Assembly (NCBI RefSeq): GCF_000282515.1
Contig: NZ_AKJD01000150.1
Coordinates: 19,521-83,520 of the forward strand
Length of the DNA: 64,000 bases
Source of the DNA: Pseudomonas sp. GM80
GTDB lineage: Bacteria; Pseudomonadota; Gammaproteobacteria; Pseudomonadales; Pseudomonadaceae
Direction of reading: 5' to 3'
The first letter of the stretch is position 1, and every line of letters begins with the position of its first letter. The notes under the pieces are model-generated. The model searched no databases and had not been told where the DNA came from. It saw nothing but the letters and a program-made list of their open reading frames with translations. Both the position numbers and the translations under genes were made by a program. Below are positions 8,259-16,932 of the stretch, one piece after another.

Positions 8259-9368
8259 GTGAGCGCTGATGCAAGCAAAGAAGACTCGAATACAGGATTA
8301 TTCCGCAAGCTAGTGGATGGGTTGAATTTAAATGCAGATGAGATTGAAAACATCACAAAGTTTTATGAGCAACACTCAGATGAGTTAACCCATTTTTTTT
8401 CTCGCGATCTGTTCGAGTCTCTAGACTCCGGAAAAGATGAACTACTGCTTGAGCACTATGAGCTTCTTGAGGAATTCAGAAAGCGGCTATTTGACACTTG
8501 GGGGACGCCACTGAAAAGACTGGATAGTCTTATTTATATATGTATGGAAATCGTCAGTGACCTTAGAAAAGACGAAACCTACTTGCCACTCACCAAGAAT
8601 AAAAAATTCAATGTCGCAACAAGGTTACAGGCACGTTGCGTTCAAATCGGTAACGAAATCTCCCACTTATTGCATGGTGGTTTTGCGGATGGCGCCTTCG
8701 CGAGGTGGAGAACGCTTCACGAGACGTCGACAACCACCAAATTTATTTGCGAAGGCGATGAAGACCTATCGATCAGATTCCTTGACTATCAAAGCATCAT
8801 CCGCTTTGACGGGGCAATGAAGTACAACGATAAAAACCTGCTGAATTTTGAACCAATCCCGGCTGAACAGCTGGAGGAGTTCAGGGCGAAAAAGGATGAA
8901 ATATTAAAACAGTACGACGCGCCCTTCGGAAAAAAATTTGGATGGGCACGAAAAGCGCTAGGTGATACATCAAAAGATAACTTAACTTTTCCAGCGATTG
9001 AAAAATTTGTGAAACTGGATTTGTTAAGGAATCACTTCAGCTTCGCCAACCAGTATGTACACGCCGGCATAGACAGTATTGGCTACAAGCTGGGGACGTC
9101 AATGTCTAACAAAGATCTTCTGTTGACAGGGCCGTCAAACGAAGGACTTATAGAGCCGATACAGTGCACTAGCCTATCTATGATCTATGCAACAGAAGCG
9201 TTAATCAGAGCATTTCCAAATGATGAGTCTCTAATGACAATATCGATATTGTGGATGTGGCACGATGCTTTGAAGCACGAAGTAGTTGATGCAACTGATG
9301 CACTTCAGGCTATAGGCGACGCTTTTATTCAGGCATTTATCGAGACCAGTGAATGGCCTAAAACATAG
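8259..9368 (+). CDS. DUF5677-type protein of unknown function (AT-rich cargo)
   Basis: A GTG start at 8259 is chosen because AAGGAG lies 7 bp upstream; it gives 369 aa. The all-helical protein contains the segment LLHGGFADGAFARWRTLHETSTT (about residues 138-160), which resembles the hallmark of DUF5677 proteins. No membrane helix or known catalytic motif is visible. Base composition is clearly more AT-rich than the flanking phage and umuC genes, which points to separate acquisition. It is plus-strand and faces the end of the minus-strand late operon, the usual place for a lysogenic-conversion gene. A protective role against other phages is possible but is inference only. Confidence 0.7.
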   Translation: MSADASKEDSNTGLFRKLVDGLNLNADEIENITKFYEQHSDELTHFFSRDLFESLDSGKDELLLEHYELLEEFRKRLFDTWGTPLKRLDSLIYICMEIVSDLRKDETYLPLTKNKKFNVATRLQARCVQIGNEISHLLHGGFADGAFARWRTLHETSTTTKFICEGDEDLSIRFLDYQSIIRFDGAMKYNDKNLLNFEPIPAEQLEEFRAKKDEILKQYDAPFGKKFGWARKALGDTSKDNLTFPAIEKFVKLDLLRNHFSFANQYVHAGIDSIGYKLGTSMSNKDLLLTGPSNEGLIEPIQCTSLSMIYATEALIRAFPNDESLMTISILWMWHDALKHEVVDATDALQAIGDAFIQAFIETSEWPKT

Positions 9369-9385
9369 AACGTTTGCGAAAATTC

Positions 9386-10363
9386 TCAAAGCGTAATTGG
9401 TTTAAGTTTCATACTTAACTGTAGGGCCGTTGTCGCTTTCGCCTGAAATGCCGCTGCATCTGCCGGCGCCGGCGTTGGGCCTGGCACGTGGGTATGCGCA
9501 GCCAGTTGCGTGTTCATCTGGTGCAGCAGATCGAGCATGTCGCACACAACCTTGAATAAATTGACCGTTTCAGACCCGACCCAATTTTTCGGCGCTTGCA
9601 TCTGCTGACTGACACTGGCCACGCTTTTGCGCAGGCCTTGAATCCTTTCTTCCATGTCGCCACCCACGGTGGCGTTGTGCTTCTGCCCCACCACCAAGTT
9701 CAGATCCCGCCCAGTAGCCTGGTGCAGATCGTCCACCGCCGCCAGGCTCGCGGATCCTCCCGACAGCAGCTTGAGCGCGCCCAACGCCTCGATCTTCTTG
9801 ATGCCACCCACTGACTCGGTCGAATGGTCGTCCACCGTCCTGGTGTGATTCTGGAACGTCTCGGTGTTGCCCAAGGCTTCAACCTCGCGCTCGATCGCCT
9901 TGTCCTGGATCTTGCCATCGGTCTGGCGCAGCCAGTTGCCGTCTGCGTCGACACGCTGCTGGCAGGCTTCACTGTGCTGCCACACCTGGTCGCCCTTTGG
10001 CACGCGGGGCAAGCTCAACCCGTGAGGCAGAATCTGCGTGATGAAGGGTTTGTGAGGCTTGCCGTAGGCAAAGCTGACCACCACAGTAGTGCCCTCCTCC
10101 GGAAAGCCAAACATGCCGGCTTCTTGCCCGCCCATCGGCGCCGGCAGCGGCAGGCCGGTCAGAATCGGCAGATCCGGATCCGGTTCGCCGTCCTCGCGTA
10201 GCACCTCGACGTCGACGCTGAAGCGCGGTCGGAAGTCATCGCACAAACTGGGCGCTGCAGGCGCGTCCGGTACCGCGACCACGCGGCCAAAGCGCGGAAG
10301 GTGATAACCACCGCTCAGTTCAGGGAATTGGCGCGCTACGCTGCGCTTGATTGCGTCGTCCAT
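9386..10363 (-). CDS. Phage baseplate spike protein (gpV/gp45-like)
   Basis: This is the tail-tip spike that pierces the outer membrane. The 325-aa product has an N-terminal OB-fold of the gp5/Vgr type (about residues 20-125, with RFGRVVAVPD and GMFGFPEEGTTVVVSFAYGKPHKPFIT). A middle region of repeated polar strands (VDDHSTESVGGIKKIEALG and GRDLNLVVGQKHNATVGGDM) and a C-terminal HTHVPGPTPAP segment follow. It is the last gene of the late operon and its start overlaps the hub gene by 28 bp. The short gap to the convergent cargo gene (17 bp) shows no strong terminator. Confidence 0.8.
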   Translation of the reverse strand: MDDAIKRSVARQFPELSGGYHLPRFGRVVAVPDAPAAPSLCDDFRPRFSVDVEVLREDGEPDPDLPILTGLPLPAPMGGQEAGMFGFPEEGTTVVVSFAYGKPHKPFITQILPHGLSLPRVPKGDQVWQHSEACQQRVDADGNWLRQTDGKIQDKAIEREVEALGNTETFQNHTRTVDDHSTESVGGIKKIEALGALKLLSGGSASLAAVDDLHQATGRDLNLVVGQKHNATVGGDMEERIQGLRKSVASVSQQMQAPKNWVGSETVNLFKVVCDMLDLLHQMNTQLAAHTHVPGPTPAPADAAAFQAKATTALQLSMKLKPITL

Positions 10364-11040
10364 TTGATCGCCATTTGATTGCCGGCAAGGGTCACACTGG
10401 TGATCCGCTCGCCCTTGTTGATGGTTGCACCTGGTCGAAGCCCTGGAAGGGGCGCGATCATGGCGCTCTGATTGCCCTGGTAGCCGTCGAACAGTTCAAC
10501 AGGCAATTGCAGGGCAGGACGGACACCGAAAAAACTGTCAGCCCAACTGCCCACAAACACTTCACCGTCGCCCTGCTGCTGCCAGATAAAGTCGGGGATG
10601 CCGAACACGCCGGGCAAGCTGTCCATGGCCAAATATCCCGACGCCAAGCTGTAGAAAAACGGTGCTTTGACTTTGGTGTAAGCCTTGTCAGGGATCCGGA
10701 AGCCGAGCCCGGTCTTGTTGCTGATCTCGGCCAGCACTGCCTGCAGATCGACGTGCCGCAGGTTCAGCGGCAACGGATTGGCCAGGATTGAGGACAACTC
10801 ACGGCAGGCGACCAGCTGCTGAGTGCTGTTGGCGGCAGTCGATCGCTCGACGTACCCGATAAAGTGACGCTGCAGCGCGCTGTCGTTGTAGCCAATATCG
10901 AGCGTCACCAGCCCCTTCAGAGCCTCGCTGGCTTGCACTGCAAATGTCGCACGCCCGGGACTTTTGATGTCCAGGCGGACTTCATCTGTGATCAGCGGAT
11001 ACACGCGGCCGGCGATCGTCAAAACCTTATGCAACTTCAT
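10336..11040 (-). CDS. Phage baseplate hub protein (gpD-like)
   Basis: The 234-aa product probably forms the hub joining the tail tube to the spike. It begins MKLHKVLTIAGRVYPLITDEVRLDIKSPGRATF, typical of hub proteins that open with a beta domain. It contains the ELSSILANPLPLNLRHVDLQAVLAEISNKTGL segment seen in late-control D type hubs. At 234 aa it is shorter than P2 gpD (about 387 aa), as in HP1-like phages where the hub is split or reduced. ATGA coupling joins it to the upstream gene and it overlaps the spike gene downstream. Confidence 0.65.
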   Translation of the reverse strand: MKLHKVLTIAGRVYPLITDEVRLDIKSPGRATFAVQASEALKGLVTLDIGYNDSALQRHFIGYVERSTAANSTQQLVACRELSSILANPLPLNLRHVDLQAVLAEISNKTGLGFRIPDKAYTKVKAPFFYSLASGYLAMDSLPGVFGIPDFIWQQQGDGEVFVGSWADSFFGVRPALQLPVELFDGYQGNQSAMIAPLPGLRPGATINKGERITSVTLAGNQMAIKWTTQSSAA

Positions 11041-11591
11041 GTTTTCGGCGCCAGGTAGTCGTCCAGTTTTTTCAGGGTTTTCTCGAAACCGCTCAACTCT
11101 TGGCCGTTTCCGGCTTCGCCGCCGGCGCCGGCAGCACCGCCAGAGCTACCCACTGCTTGACCAGGTGCTGACTGCGAGCTGACGCCATTGGCCGCTCGCC
11201 GCTGTTCGACCTTCTCGGGGTTCGATTCCTTTTCCGACAGCGTGAACTGCACCAGCCACGCCGCCAGGGTGTCGTCCTCCCGCGCACTGATACCTTCGGA
11301 AAACTGCACCTCACGAATGCCGAACGCGGCGGCTGTGTCGTTGACGATCCGGTACATCTTCAATTGACCACCGCCGGCGGTGGCTTCAGCCAGCCGCATG
11401 ATCGTGCGCAGCTGCACCTGGTCGACGAAGGGGATCATCAGCGATACCGCCAAGGTTTTTGGCTTGAAACCTTTGTGCGCGGTCTGAGTGTTGCTGGTCT
11501 GCCCAGACATATCAGCGGCCTCGATCCGCAGGTTGCCGGTGACCTTCATCTTCTTGCCCAGGATCTGCTCGCCGTCGAGAAGTAGCGTCAT
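11037..11591 (-). CDS. Phage tail/baseplate protein, unrecognised family
   Basis: The ATG at 11591 overlaps the upstream stop (ATGA), which fixes the start and gives 184 aa. The N-terminal two thirds is a mixed alpha/beta domain (MTLLLDGEQILGKKMKVTGNLRIEAADMSGQ). The C-terminal third is a Gly/Ala/Ser-rich linker (SSGGAAGAGGEAGNG) ending in a short helix. The position immediately before the hub and the flexible tail suggest a baseplate adaptor. No family was recognised with confidence. Confidence 0.6.
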   Translation of the reverse strand: MTLLLDGEQILGKKMKVTGNLRIEAADMSGQTSNTQTAHKGFKPKTLAVSLMIPFVDQVQLRTIMRLAEATAGGGQLKMYRIVNDTAAAFGIREVQFSEGISAREDDTLAAWLVQFTLSEKESNPEKVEQRRAANGVSSQSAPGQAVGSSGGAAGAGGEAGNGQELSGFEKTLKKLDDYLAPKT

Positions 11592-12514
11592 AGGCCGACC
11601 AGCTCCCGAACAAAGCTCAAACCCTGCTGAGAACCGACCAGCAGCACCCCAGCAGACAACACCCACTCATGACCTGGTGCTTCGCCCTCGAGCAGAAGCC
11701 GGCGTAACTCGCTGCTGTCGCCGGGGCCAACGATCCTTGCGCGCATGCTGGTGTCTGCGTTTCCGCCGGCCAGCAGCGCTTTCAGATCATTCAACTGCTG
11801 ATCGCGGCCCAGCTGCTGGGCAGCCTTGCGGGTGGCCAATGCCGCCAGTTCACCCATCGGCGAGCTGTCGGCCGCGTAGCTCTCCAGAAAGGCAAGCTGG
11901 CCGGACATGGATTGTTTGGCGGCTTTCACCAAGGTGCAGCGCTCGAGGGGCAAGGTCTGCCAACGCGGCAACGGCCCGGCGCTGGGAATCACCCACTTTT
12001 CCGTCTCGAGGCGCGACAGGTTGCGAGCCCGGCGCTCGGTGCGCACCAGGTCGGGGATCGGCAGCAGCGCATTGAAGCGCGCCAGGGTTTCGGCGAACTG
12101 GTCATAGCGCGTGCCCAGAAACATCAGCGACAGCGCAAATTGGGGCCCGGTTGGGCGCCCGGTATCACCGGCGTCGACCAGTTTGCTGGCCAGCTGCTGC
12201 AGCAAGTTCGGCGCCGATAGAAAGCGTTGCTGACCGCGTCCCTGGCCGACACCGCTTTGAAACGGCGTAACCGTCAAACAGGCCGGGACTTCGCCCATTT
12301 GTCCGGCAAGCGCGGCGCGACCGGCAGCGATCGCGCTTTCAGCGGCAGCACCGACCGGCCCAGGGTTGGTGCTGGTCATCCCGTCCAGTCCCGCCAATCG
12401 TTGCGCGGTACTGGCCAGCTCACCACCGGCAAGATCTTTGGCAGCCGATAGCTCGCCCATCCAGTGCGTGGCCTGCTCCGGCCATTGCATGGTCACAGGC
12501 GCCCAAGTCGTCAT
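11588..12514 (-). CDS. Phage tail-region protein of unknown function
   Basis: The 308-aa product is largely helical with many Ala and Leu residues. It has no signal peptide, membrane helix or recognised motif. Both ends are coupled by ATGA overlaps, to the fibre-associated gene upstream and the 184-aa gene downstream, so it is a bona fide member of the late operon between fibre and hub genes. Similar unnamed proteins occur at this place in HP1/K139-like tail modules. A baseplate or tail assembly role is inferred from position. Confidence 0.6.
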   Translation of the reverse strand: MTTWAPVTMQWPEQATHWMGELSAAKDLAGGELASTAQRLAGLDGMTSTNPGPVGAAAESAIAAGRAALAGQMGEVPACLTVTPFQSGVGQGRGQQRFLSAPNLLQQLASKLVDAGDTGRPTGPQFALSLMFLGTRYDQFAETLARFNALLPIPDLVRTERRARNLSRLETEKWVIPSAGPLPRWQTLPLERCTLVKAAKQSMSGQLAFLESYAADSSPMGELAALATRKAAQQLGRDQQLNDLKALLAGGNADTSMRARIVGPGDSSELRRLLLEGEAPGHEWVLSAGVLLVGSQQGLSFVRELVGL

Positions 12515-13197
12515 TGAGGATCTACCCAGGTCATCGCTTGAAGCGATGCGAGATCGCCCGCCGCCAGAGCCTCATCCAGCTGCTGCTTCAAGCGGTTGGC
12601 TTGCTGCAGCATCTTGAGCTTGTAGCCCGTGAGATCGTCGCCGACCTGACGCAGTTGGGCCACGGTGTGCAGGCGAAAGTCTCGCATGCCCTGCTCGTCC
12701 CGGCTTACATACGGGCCATCGATCCCGCGCAGGATCATGCCGGTGAGGTTCAGTTGATCGCTGAACTCACTGGTGTATTGATGAGGCTCACCCAAGGCCG
12801 ACGACCAGAAGCCTTTGGTGATCGCTACAGCGCAGGCCTTGTTCACTTCGGACACTTTCACTTCATACACACGCCCGATATCGGCCACCCACTCGCCGCT
12901 CTGCCAATGGTGCGCCGGCGACGGTCGCGGTGTAGTTGTCAGTCCTGCAGGCAGCTCTCCCAGATCGAGATGTTGCTGCTCGGATCCATCGACGGTGCTG
13001 AATACCGAACCGCGCCGATCAATGATCTGCTTCGGCTTGCTTCCCACCAACGCCCAGGCAAAGCCTGTCGGTGGTGCCGAAAGCGGCTTGGCCAACTGGA
13101 TCGCGTTGCTCGGCAGCGAATCGCCAAGACCTGGAATAACTGGAAACTCTACCGGCCCCTGCAAGGCACCGGCGCTGTCGATCAAATAGCTAAACAT
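12511..13197 (-). CDS. Tail fibre-associated protein (DUF4376-like C-terminus)
   Basis: The 228-aa product lies 7 bp after the tail fibre gene, the position of fibre assembly proteins. Its C-terminal region (about residues 115-225) has the NKACAVAITKGFWSSALGEPHQYTSEFSDQLNL segment followed by a helical end. This is typical of DUF4376 domains found at fibre ends and in fibre chaperones. The N-terminal part has FAWALVGSKPKQIIDRRG followed by a polar linker. It may be a fibre chaperone or a second receptor-binding subunit. Confidence 0.65.
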   Translation of the reverse strand: MFSYLIDSAGALQGPVEFPVIPGLGDSLPSNAIQLAKPLSAPPTGFAWALVGSKPKQIIDRRGSVFSTVDGSEQQHLDLGELPAGLTTTPRPSPAHHWQSGEWVADIGRVYEVKVSEVNKACAVAITKGFWSSALGEPHQYTSEFSDQLNLTGMILRGIDGPYVSRDEQGMRDFRLHTVAQLRQVGDDLTGYKLKMLQQANRLKQQLDEALAAGDLASLQAMTWVDPQ

Positions 13198-13204
13198 GGT
13201 GACC

Positions 13205-14914
13205 TCAGATCAGTTTGATTCGGCCGGGATAGGCGATGTTGCGTGGACGGGTTTCCGTGGCAAATGTGCCGCTTGGATAACCGTCAAAAAACGTCTGCGC
13301 GGGAATGGTGTCGTTCGCCCATTTGTTCGGCAGGGCGAATGCCCAGGCGGTGTCAAGGATCAGGGCGGTACCGCCGTCGGCGCCGGCCGATGTAGGCAAG
13401 TAGTGTTGGTGATGCTGCAGTGCTGACCCTTGAGAGCTGCCGGCCACGCGGTTGAGATCCACTGCCCGGCTTTCATCCAGCACACGAAGAAACTCACCGC
13501 GCCCCTCTGGACCACGGAAGGTCAACGCACCGGTGCCGCTCGTCCAGCCGCCTTCCTTGCCGATGCGCGCCGCCTCGGTGGTCAACATTCCCGATTGTTG
13601 TGCGTGATCCCACAGCCAGGGCCATTCGGCACGGACCAGCTCTCGACCGTTAAGCGGCCCGTAGCCTCCCGGATTGAACAGCATCGTGGTTTCGAAAACC
13701 GGTCGACCGAGCGGCGTGTTGTCGTGCCGCGCGATGGGCCACCAACTGCCGGCGCCGTCACTGCGCAGGTGCCAAAAATCACCCGCCCCCATGAGCACGA
13801 GGAACGAATACCCGGCCGCGTTGAGGTGGGTGTGAAACTTGATCTTGTCGGTGCCCTGGGCAGCAATCACCAGACGGTTGCCGGCGTTATCTACACGCCG
13901 AACAAGAATGTCCATGACGCCCAGGGCGGCATCAGCGACCGGCAACGTCACCGTGCGATTGGATGCGGCCGCATCGATCAGTACCAGCCCTCGGTTGAGT
14001 CCGGTCAACGTCGTGTCCGCTGCCAAACTGGTGACCACATTGCGAATCGCGAAGTGCTTCACCAGTGGTCCGCCGATCGGCTCCGCCGGCCGGCGATCAG
14101 TCACGGTGTTTGAATTCGGCAGATCCGCGATCGCCACGCAGTAATGGCGCGCTCCAGCGCTGTCGGTGTAATCGGCCTTGTCCGCGCCAAACACCACTTT
14201 CCAGCTGGCCACGACATCATTGAGCTCGCGTTGCAGGCACACATCCAGCCACGCCGTGGTTGGAAACGCCGACGGCACCACGGCCAACACCGAGGAACGC
14301 TCAATCCGGATGCCTTCCAGATAGCCGGTGCCGGGTTTGAGTTGATAGGTCGCCCCCACTTTTTCCAACTGCAGCGACGTACCGAAAAAACATGCACGGC
14401 CAAATACTTCGCGGTTGCTCATCCGCTCTCGCTCATCGATGCCGGCCAGGCGCACGGTGAAGTCGTGTTGCCAGGTCTTGGCATCAATGGTGATGCCAGT
14501 GATTGCCTGGGCACCATCAAAGGCCACCAGGAAGTTGCGAGTCAGGTTGTTGCCGATCTGCAGCGGCGGGATGTTCCGGCGCTTCTGCTGCAGCGGCACG
14601 TAGGCCACCGCGAACAGAACGCCCTCAGCCGACTCCAGACCAATCCAGTTGAAATCCCAATCACCCACGTCTGAACCGATTTGTGCGCTGTACACCACCT
14701 GGTTGGGGTTCACATAGCCGGCGTGATCCCCCGGAATTTCGTGCACATACACAATCTGAGCCGCAGCGGGTTTCGGCGACGAGCGATTGACCGGACTGTT
14801 CGGGTCAAGTCCTGGGACTTTGGCAAAGATGAACCGACGCACTTCCAGCCCCTGCAGGGCTGCAAGTTTTTGCGCAATAAGGCTCTCGCCGGCGAGGGTA
14901 ATACTGGCTCCCAT
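13205..14914 (-). CDS. Phage tail collar fibre protein
   Basis: The 569-aa protein should form the receptor-binding fibre. The N-terminus (about residues 1-150, LAGESLIAQKLAALQGLEVRRFIFAKVPGL and DWDFNWIGLESAEGVLFAVAYVPLQQK) is the conserved tail-collar attachment domain. The middle is beta-rich, and the C-terminal part contains a collar-type region (RELVRAEWPWLWDHAQQSGML) and a His-rich HHQHYLPTSAG. It is downstream of the gpI-like gene in the J-I-H order of P2. Host range would be expected to lie in the C-terminal half. Confidence 0.85.
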   Translation of the reverse strand: MGASITLAGESLIAQKLAALQGLEVRRFIFAKVPGLDPNSPVNRSSPKPAAAQIVYVHEIPGDHAGYVNPNQVVYSAQIGSDVGDWDFNWIGLESAEGVLFAVAYVPLQQKRRNIPPLQIGNNLTRNFLVAFDGAQAITGITIDAKTWQHDFTVRLAGIDERERMSNREVFGRACFFGTSLQLEKVGATYQLKPGTGYLEGIRIERSSVLAVVPSAFPTTAWLDVCLQRELNDVVASWKVVFGADKADYTDSAGARHYCVAIADLPNSNTVTDRRPAEPIGGPLVKHFAIRNVVTSLAADTTLTGLNRGLVLIDAAASNRTVTLPVADAALGVMDILVRRVDNAGNRLVIAAQGTDKIKFHTHLNAAGYSFLVLMGAGDFWHLRSDGAGSWWPIARHDNTPLGRPVFETTMLFNPGGYGPLNGRELVRAEWPWLWDHAQQSGMLTTEAARIGKEGGWTSGTGALTFRGPEGRGEFLRVLDESRAVDLNRVAGSSQGSALQHHQHYLPTSAGADGGTALILDTAWAFALPNKWANDTIPAQTFFDGYPSGTFATETRPRNIAYPGRIKLI

Positions 14915-14925
14915 TGACGGGGCTC

Positions 14926-15450
14926 CTAGAGGCTGGCAACCAGCGTTTGCTGGTCGTCGTTGAAGTCGACCAGCACAATGCCCATTGGCACCGACGTGAT
15001 GGTCACGAAGTCATAACGGCGGCAGGTGCGGCCGTATTGCTGGATCAATACGCGCAACAGCTCGGGGTTTTGGGACAGTTGGGTGTCGGAGAAACGCAGC
15101 AGCACAACATCCCAATCCCGGTCGGGCATGCGCTCCTCGATCTCGACATAACCCACGCCCAGTCGTACTAGAATGCGTTTCATGCCGGCCGTGCTGCCGG
15201 CGTCGACCGCGTTGATGAAGGCGAATTTCACGCGCAGCCGGTAGAGCGCCTCGGGCTCGCCCTTGAAGCGGGTGATGTCGCGCTGCCAGGCCAGGAGATC
15301 GAGCACGATCAAATGGCAGGTGTCGGCGTCCATCTGCATCAACGGCCAGCGCAACCAGCCCTCAACCTTTTCCCACCAGCTTTGGGCGGCATCTTTGAGT
15401 TTGGTCAGCTCGGTACCGGCCAGCCAGAACTTGAGGTTCAGCTTAATCAT
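14926..15450 (-). CDS. Phage tail protein I-like (baseplate)
   Basis: The 174-aa product occupies the P2 gene I position between baseplate J and the fibre. It is rich in Trp and charged residues (AAQSWWEKVEGWLRWPLMQ) and contains VDAGSTAGMKRILVRLGVGYVEIEERMPDRDWDVV, which fits gpI-like baseplate wedge proteins. The start overlaps the end of the J gene by 8 bp. The assignment rests mainly on position and size. Confidence 0.65.
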   Translation of the reverse strand: MIKLNLKFWLAGTELTKLKDAAQSWWEKVEGWLRWPLMQMDADTCHLIVLDLLAWQRDITRFKGEPEALYRLRVKFAFINAVDAGSTAGMKRILVRLGVGYVEIEERMPDRDWDVVLLRFSDTQLSQNPELLRVLIQQYGRTCRRYDFVTITSVPMGIVLVDFNDDQQTLVASL

Positions 15451-16618
15451 GCAGGTGTACCTGCAGGCTGCGGATCCGGGGAATGTTCAACTCGGAGACG
15501 ATATCCGCGTTGGCGAAGTCCAACGACTCAATGCCAGCGAACTGCAGATGGAGTTCTTCGCCCAGGCGACTGAACGAAAAGCGCGACTGCGGATGGGTTC
15601 GCGTCGGCTGATAGTCGCTGGTCGAACTCTCGCGAAACGCGGCACGGATGAACTGGGTTACACCCTCCTCCAGCGCCTGCAGCTGCTCCGCTGTCAGGTA
15701 AGAACGCGGCCAGATCTGGACGCTCACATCGTGCTGGGTTTCGGGCATCACCATCACCAGCAGATCGTCGCCATGGCCATGATTGCCAGAGTCTCGAATG
15801 TGCGCGTTGATTTGCTCTAGGTACGTGGCCGCCGGCACATCGGCCTCAAACAACACGTACGCGTTGGCACTGCCTGGGCCGCGTGGTGCGCCATGCTCGA
15901 AATACACACCGTCCGGGCTCACACCAGGGAATGCGGAAATCATGGCTCGATACACCGCGTCGGTGTGCCACTGGTTGACCGCTGAGAACTGGTTACGGGT
16001 ACGCAAGCGCAGATCCTCATTCGGCTCCGGATCTGCGCCTGGCGTGGTCAACCAGCCGTCAGCATTCACCACTTGGGCAATGCCTGGCAGCGGTTCCGGC
16101 AGAATCGCGTAATAACCAGGCGCGAGGTTGAACCCTGAGCCGGTCTCGATCGCCTCAACGGGGATCTGCAGCTGCATCAGGCCGTCCGTGAACAATCCCG
16201 GCGCCGTTGTCACCAGTTGATAGATGTGTCCATTGATCGCGGCGGACTGCACGACCGTGCGGGCAGGCACCTCCATTGCCCCGCCTGGAGCCGTTCGAGT
16301 GAACAGCAAAACGCCCTGTGCTTTGGTTGCGCCCTTGCGCTCGACGTTGACTGCCCAGGCCAACATGTCGAGCCAGCTATCCACGGCCGTTTTAACAAAG
16401 AAGTTCGGCAGCACCGTGGCGACGAAAAAGTCGAGGATCCACAGTACGGGCTTGGTCACCAGCGCGGTGACAACCCGCCAGAACGGTGAGTACGCGCTGG
16501 TGTTGCTCAGCTTGCTGCCCTGGGCACTCACCTCAGCTTCCCATGCCTGGCGCAGACCCGCGTCGGTGGTTGGGATGCCGGCGTCCGCAAGGGCCTGTTT
16601 GAAATCTACGTCGCTCAC
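15443..16618 (-). CDS. Baseplate J/gp47 family wedge protein
   Basis: The 391-aa product matches baseplate J proteins. It has an N-terminal alpha-helical region, then GAMEVPARTVVQSAAINGHIYQ and ATAPGLFTDG-like strands around residues 110-150. The conserved PEPNEDLRLRTRNQ and HTDAVYRAMISAFPGVSPDGVYFEHGAPRGPGSANAYVL segments lie at about residues 195-250. It is a structural component of the contractile baseplate. It starts with ATGA coupling to the upstream DUF2590-type gene. Confidence 0.88.
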   Translation of the reverse strand: MSDVDFKQALADAGIPTTDAGLRQAWEAEVSAQGSKLSNTSAYSPFWRVVTALVTKPVLWILDFFVATVLPNFFVKTAVDSWLDMLAWAVNVERKGATKAQGVLLFTRTAPGGAMEVPARTVVQSAAINGHIYQLVTTAPGLFTDGLMQLQIPVEAIETGSGFNLAPGYYAILPEPLPGIAQVVNADGWLTTPGADPEPNEDLRLRTRNQFSAVNQWHTDAVYRAMISAFPGVSPDGVYFEHGAPRGPGSANAYVLFEADVPAATYLEQINAHIRDSGNHGHGDDLLVMVMPETQHDVSVQIWPRSYLTAEQLQALEEGVTQFIRAAFRESSTSDYQPTRTHPQSRFSFSRLGEELHLQFAGIESLDFANADIVSELNIPRIRSLQVHLHD

Positions 16619-16932
16619 AACGTTACCTCGATCTTGCCGAATTTCAGGGTGGTCGCCGTAACCAGGTACTGACCCGGCTGCAGCTGCGTGATCAACGCGG
16701 TGCCCGGTACCAGGCGTTCGTCTGCCTCCACCAGCAGTTCCATCTGCTGGATGCAGTCGCGTTGTTTAAGCCGATCGCGCTCTGCGACCAGCGTCACGAG
16801 CAGGCCGCTGTCGCGGATCATGTGAGCGGTGTCCTGGGCGATGCTGGCCCGGTCATCGACGAGCAGCGGCTGGCGGGAAAGATCCAGCACCAGGTCGTTG
16901 TTCTGAATCAGCAGATCGATGTATTCGCTCAT
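16615..16932 (-). CDS. DUF2590-type baseplate protein
   Basis: The 105-aa product begins MSEYIDLLIQNNDLVLD and has ASIAQDTAHMIRDSGLL in its middle, followed by a helical pair and beta strands. This is typical of the small DUF2590 proteins placed between tape measure and baseplate J, probably the gp25/W-like wedge component. ATGA overlaps at both ends show tight coupling within the late operon. Confidence 0.7.
   Translation of the reverse strand: MSEYIDLLIQNNDLVLDLSRQPLLVDDRASIAQDTAHMIRDSGLLVTLVAERDRLKQRDCIQQMELLVEADERLVPGTALITQLQPGQYLVTATTLKFGKIEVTL

Noticed and set aside
9369..9385. A terminator between the DUF5677-type gene and the late operon end
   Set aside because: The 17-bp gap contains no stem with a T-run on either strand.
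12366..12617. Small plus-strand open frames opposite the fibre-associated genes as extra morons
   Set aside because: No promoters or ribosome sites, and the opposite strand is continuous, coupled late-operon coding sequence.
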